DNA of 64,000 nt from Actinomycetes bacterium (GTDB lineage: Bacteria > Actinomycetota > Actinomycetes > S36-B12). The DNA lies in assembly GCA_024641635.1 (NCBI GenBank), contig JAHECS010000002.1, positions 1 through 64,000 on the forward strand. The letters are read 5' to 3'. This document shows positions 63,678-64,000 of the stretch, one piece after another. A model generated the notes under the pieces. The model was not told where the DNA came from and ran no database searches. It saw only the letters and a list, made by a program, of their open reading frames with translations. The stretch's first letter is position 1; every line of letters begins with the position of its first letter. The translations under genes were made by a program, and so were the position numbers.

Positions 63678-64000
63678 CAGTGCCTCTCCAGTACGTAGCC
63701 GCCACTCGGACTGACCCCGGTGATCACGTAGCCCTCCTGGAACGCCTCGATCAGTGCAGCACGGACGGCGAAGCGCCAGCCCCGCGCGGCCTCGGGCTCG
63801 GACGCACGAAGCGCGACGATGTCCTCCGGGAGGTCGATGTGGACGACGTCGCGACCCGCGGCGATGAGCTCCACCGAATCGATCGGCAGGAGTGTGCCCA
63901 TCGACGCCGCGTAGACACGAGGCGAATCGAGGCGCCACCACGCGAACAGCCGGTCTGTCGGATCGCCGCTGTTGATGCCGTCGTTCATGCTTCCGTAGAA
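63677..64000 (-). CDS. COG3375-type GNAT acyltransferase (partial at window edge)
   Basis: The reading frame is open to the end of the window, so the 5' part of the gene is missing; 107 residues are seen. The segment FYGSMNDGINSGDPTDRLF followed by AWWRLDSPRV is characteristic of the COG3375 predicted acyltransferases found beside N-succinylamino acid racemase genes. There they probably succinylate amino acids. The stop overlaps the racemase ATG by one base (TGATG). A methionine at 63988 is not the real start, because homology continues upstream of it. Confidence 0.8.
   Translation of the reverse strand, partial: FYGSMNDGINSGDPTDRLFAWWRLDSPRVYAASMGTLLPIDSVELIAAGRDVVHIDLPEDIVALRASEPEAARGWRFAVRAALIEAFQEGYVITGVSPSGGYVLERH

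Overview
The window is high-GC DNA with densely packed genes, frequent GTG starts and many 4-bp ATGA or GTGA gene overlaps. The gene families (DUF3027, DUF2530, DUF2771, an IdeR-like DtxR regulator, a TreS-Pep2 fusion, a CGAAC-N4-GTTCG LexA box) point to the chromosome of an actinomycete (Actinomycetota). I cannot fix the family from sequence alone. No rRNA, tRNA or CRISPR array was seen. Boundaries come from reading frames and ribosome-binding sites, and functions from recognised motifs. No database search was possible.

Layout. 1-310: remnant of an IS481-type transposase. 311-15.7 kb: mixed metabolism and transport, namely a GNAT, a fused trehalose synthase/maltokinase, an aldo/keto reductase, a cupin, an Orn/Lys/Arg-type decarboxylase, glycerate kinase, a Na+/H+ antiporter, a LigB/DODA-type dioxygenase and an MMPL exporter. 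15.8-18.4 kb: an FAD oxidoreductase plus cyclopropane-synthase-like methyltransferase pair expected to make 10-methyl branched fatty acids. 18.5-20.9 kb: a secreted Thr/Pro repeat protein.

20.9-33.5 kb: a 12-gene unidirectional aromatic-degradation cluster on the minus strand, with a divergent IclR regulator. In transcription order it encodes a two-subunit hydroquinone 1,2-dioxygenase (HapC/HapD type), an aldehyde dehydrogenase, 3-oxoadipate CoA-transferase A and B, maleylacetate reductase, a lipoprotein binding protein, LivG, LivF, LivH, LivM and an intradiol (hydroxyquinol-type) dioxygenase. Together these take hydroquinone or hydroxyquinol through maleylacetate and 3-oxoadipate to 3-oxoadipyl-CoA. 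A thiolase at 36.6 kb can finish the route to succinyl-CoA and acetyl-CoA. A second block at 59-62 kb holds a close paralogue of the binding protein, a catechol 2,3-dioxygenase and a XylT-like ferredoxin.

33.5-46.5 kb: a DUF559/Vsr-type nuclease gene flanked by two copies of a long palindrome; an SOS-box-controlled divergent pair (LLM-like protein and CoxE-like VWA protein); the matching MoxR/CoxD AAA+ ATPase; an IdeR-like regulator; photolyase; a ParA-like ATPase with a small partner; MFS and META-domain proteins; a calcium-binding secreted protein; and a GH13 glycosidase. 46.5-58.9 kb: a conserved actinobacterial housekeeping block (pdxH, citrate synthase, serC, MFS, NCS2 permease, DUF2530, DUF3027, DUF2771, cold-shock protein, helicase-associated/WYL protein, epimerase). 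61.9-64 kb: a monooxygenase-domain membrane protein, an N-succinylamino-acid-racemase-type enzyme and a GNAT gene cut by the window edge.

Most unusual: a palindromic repeat present in three copies. Two bracket the DUF559 nuclease gene, and the third is translated in frame inside a membrane-anchored beta-propeller protein.
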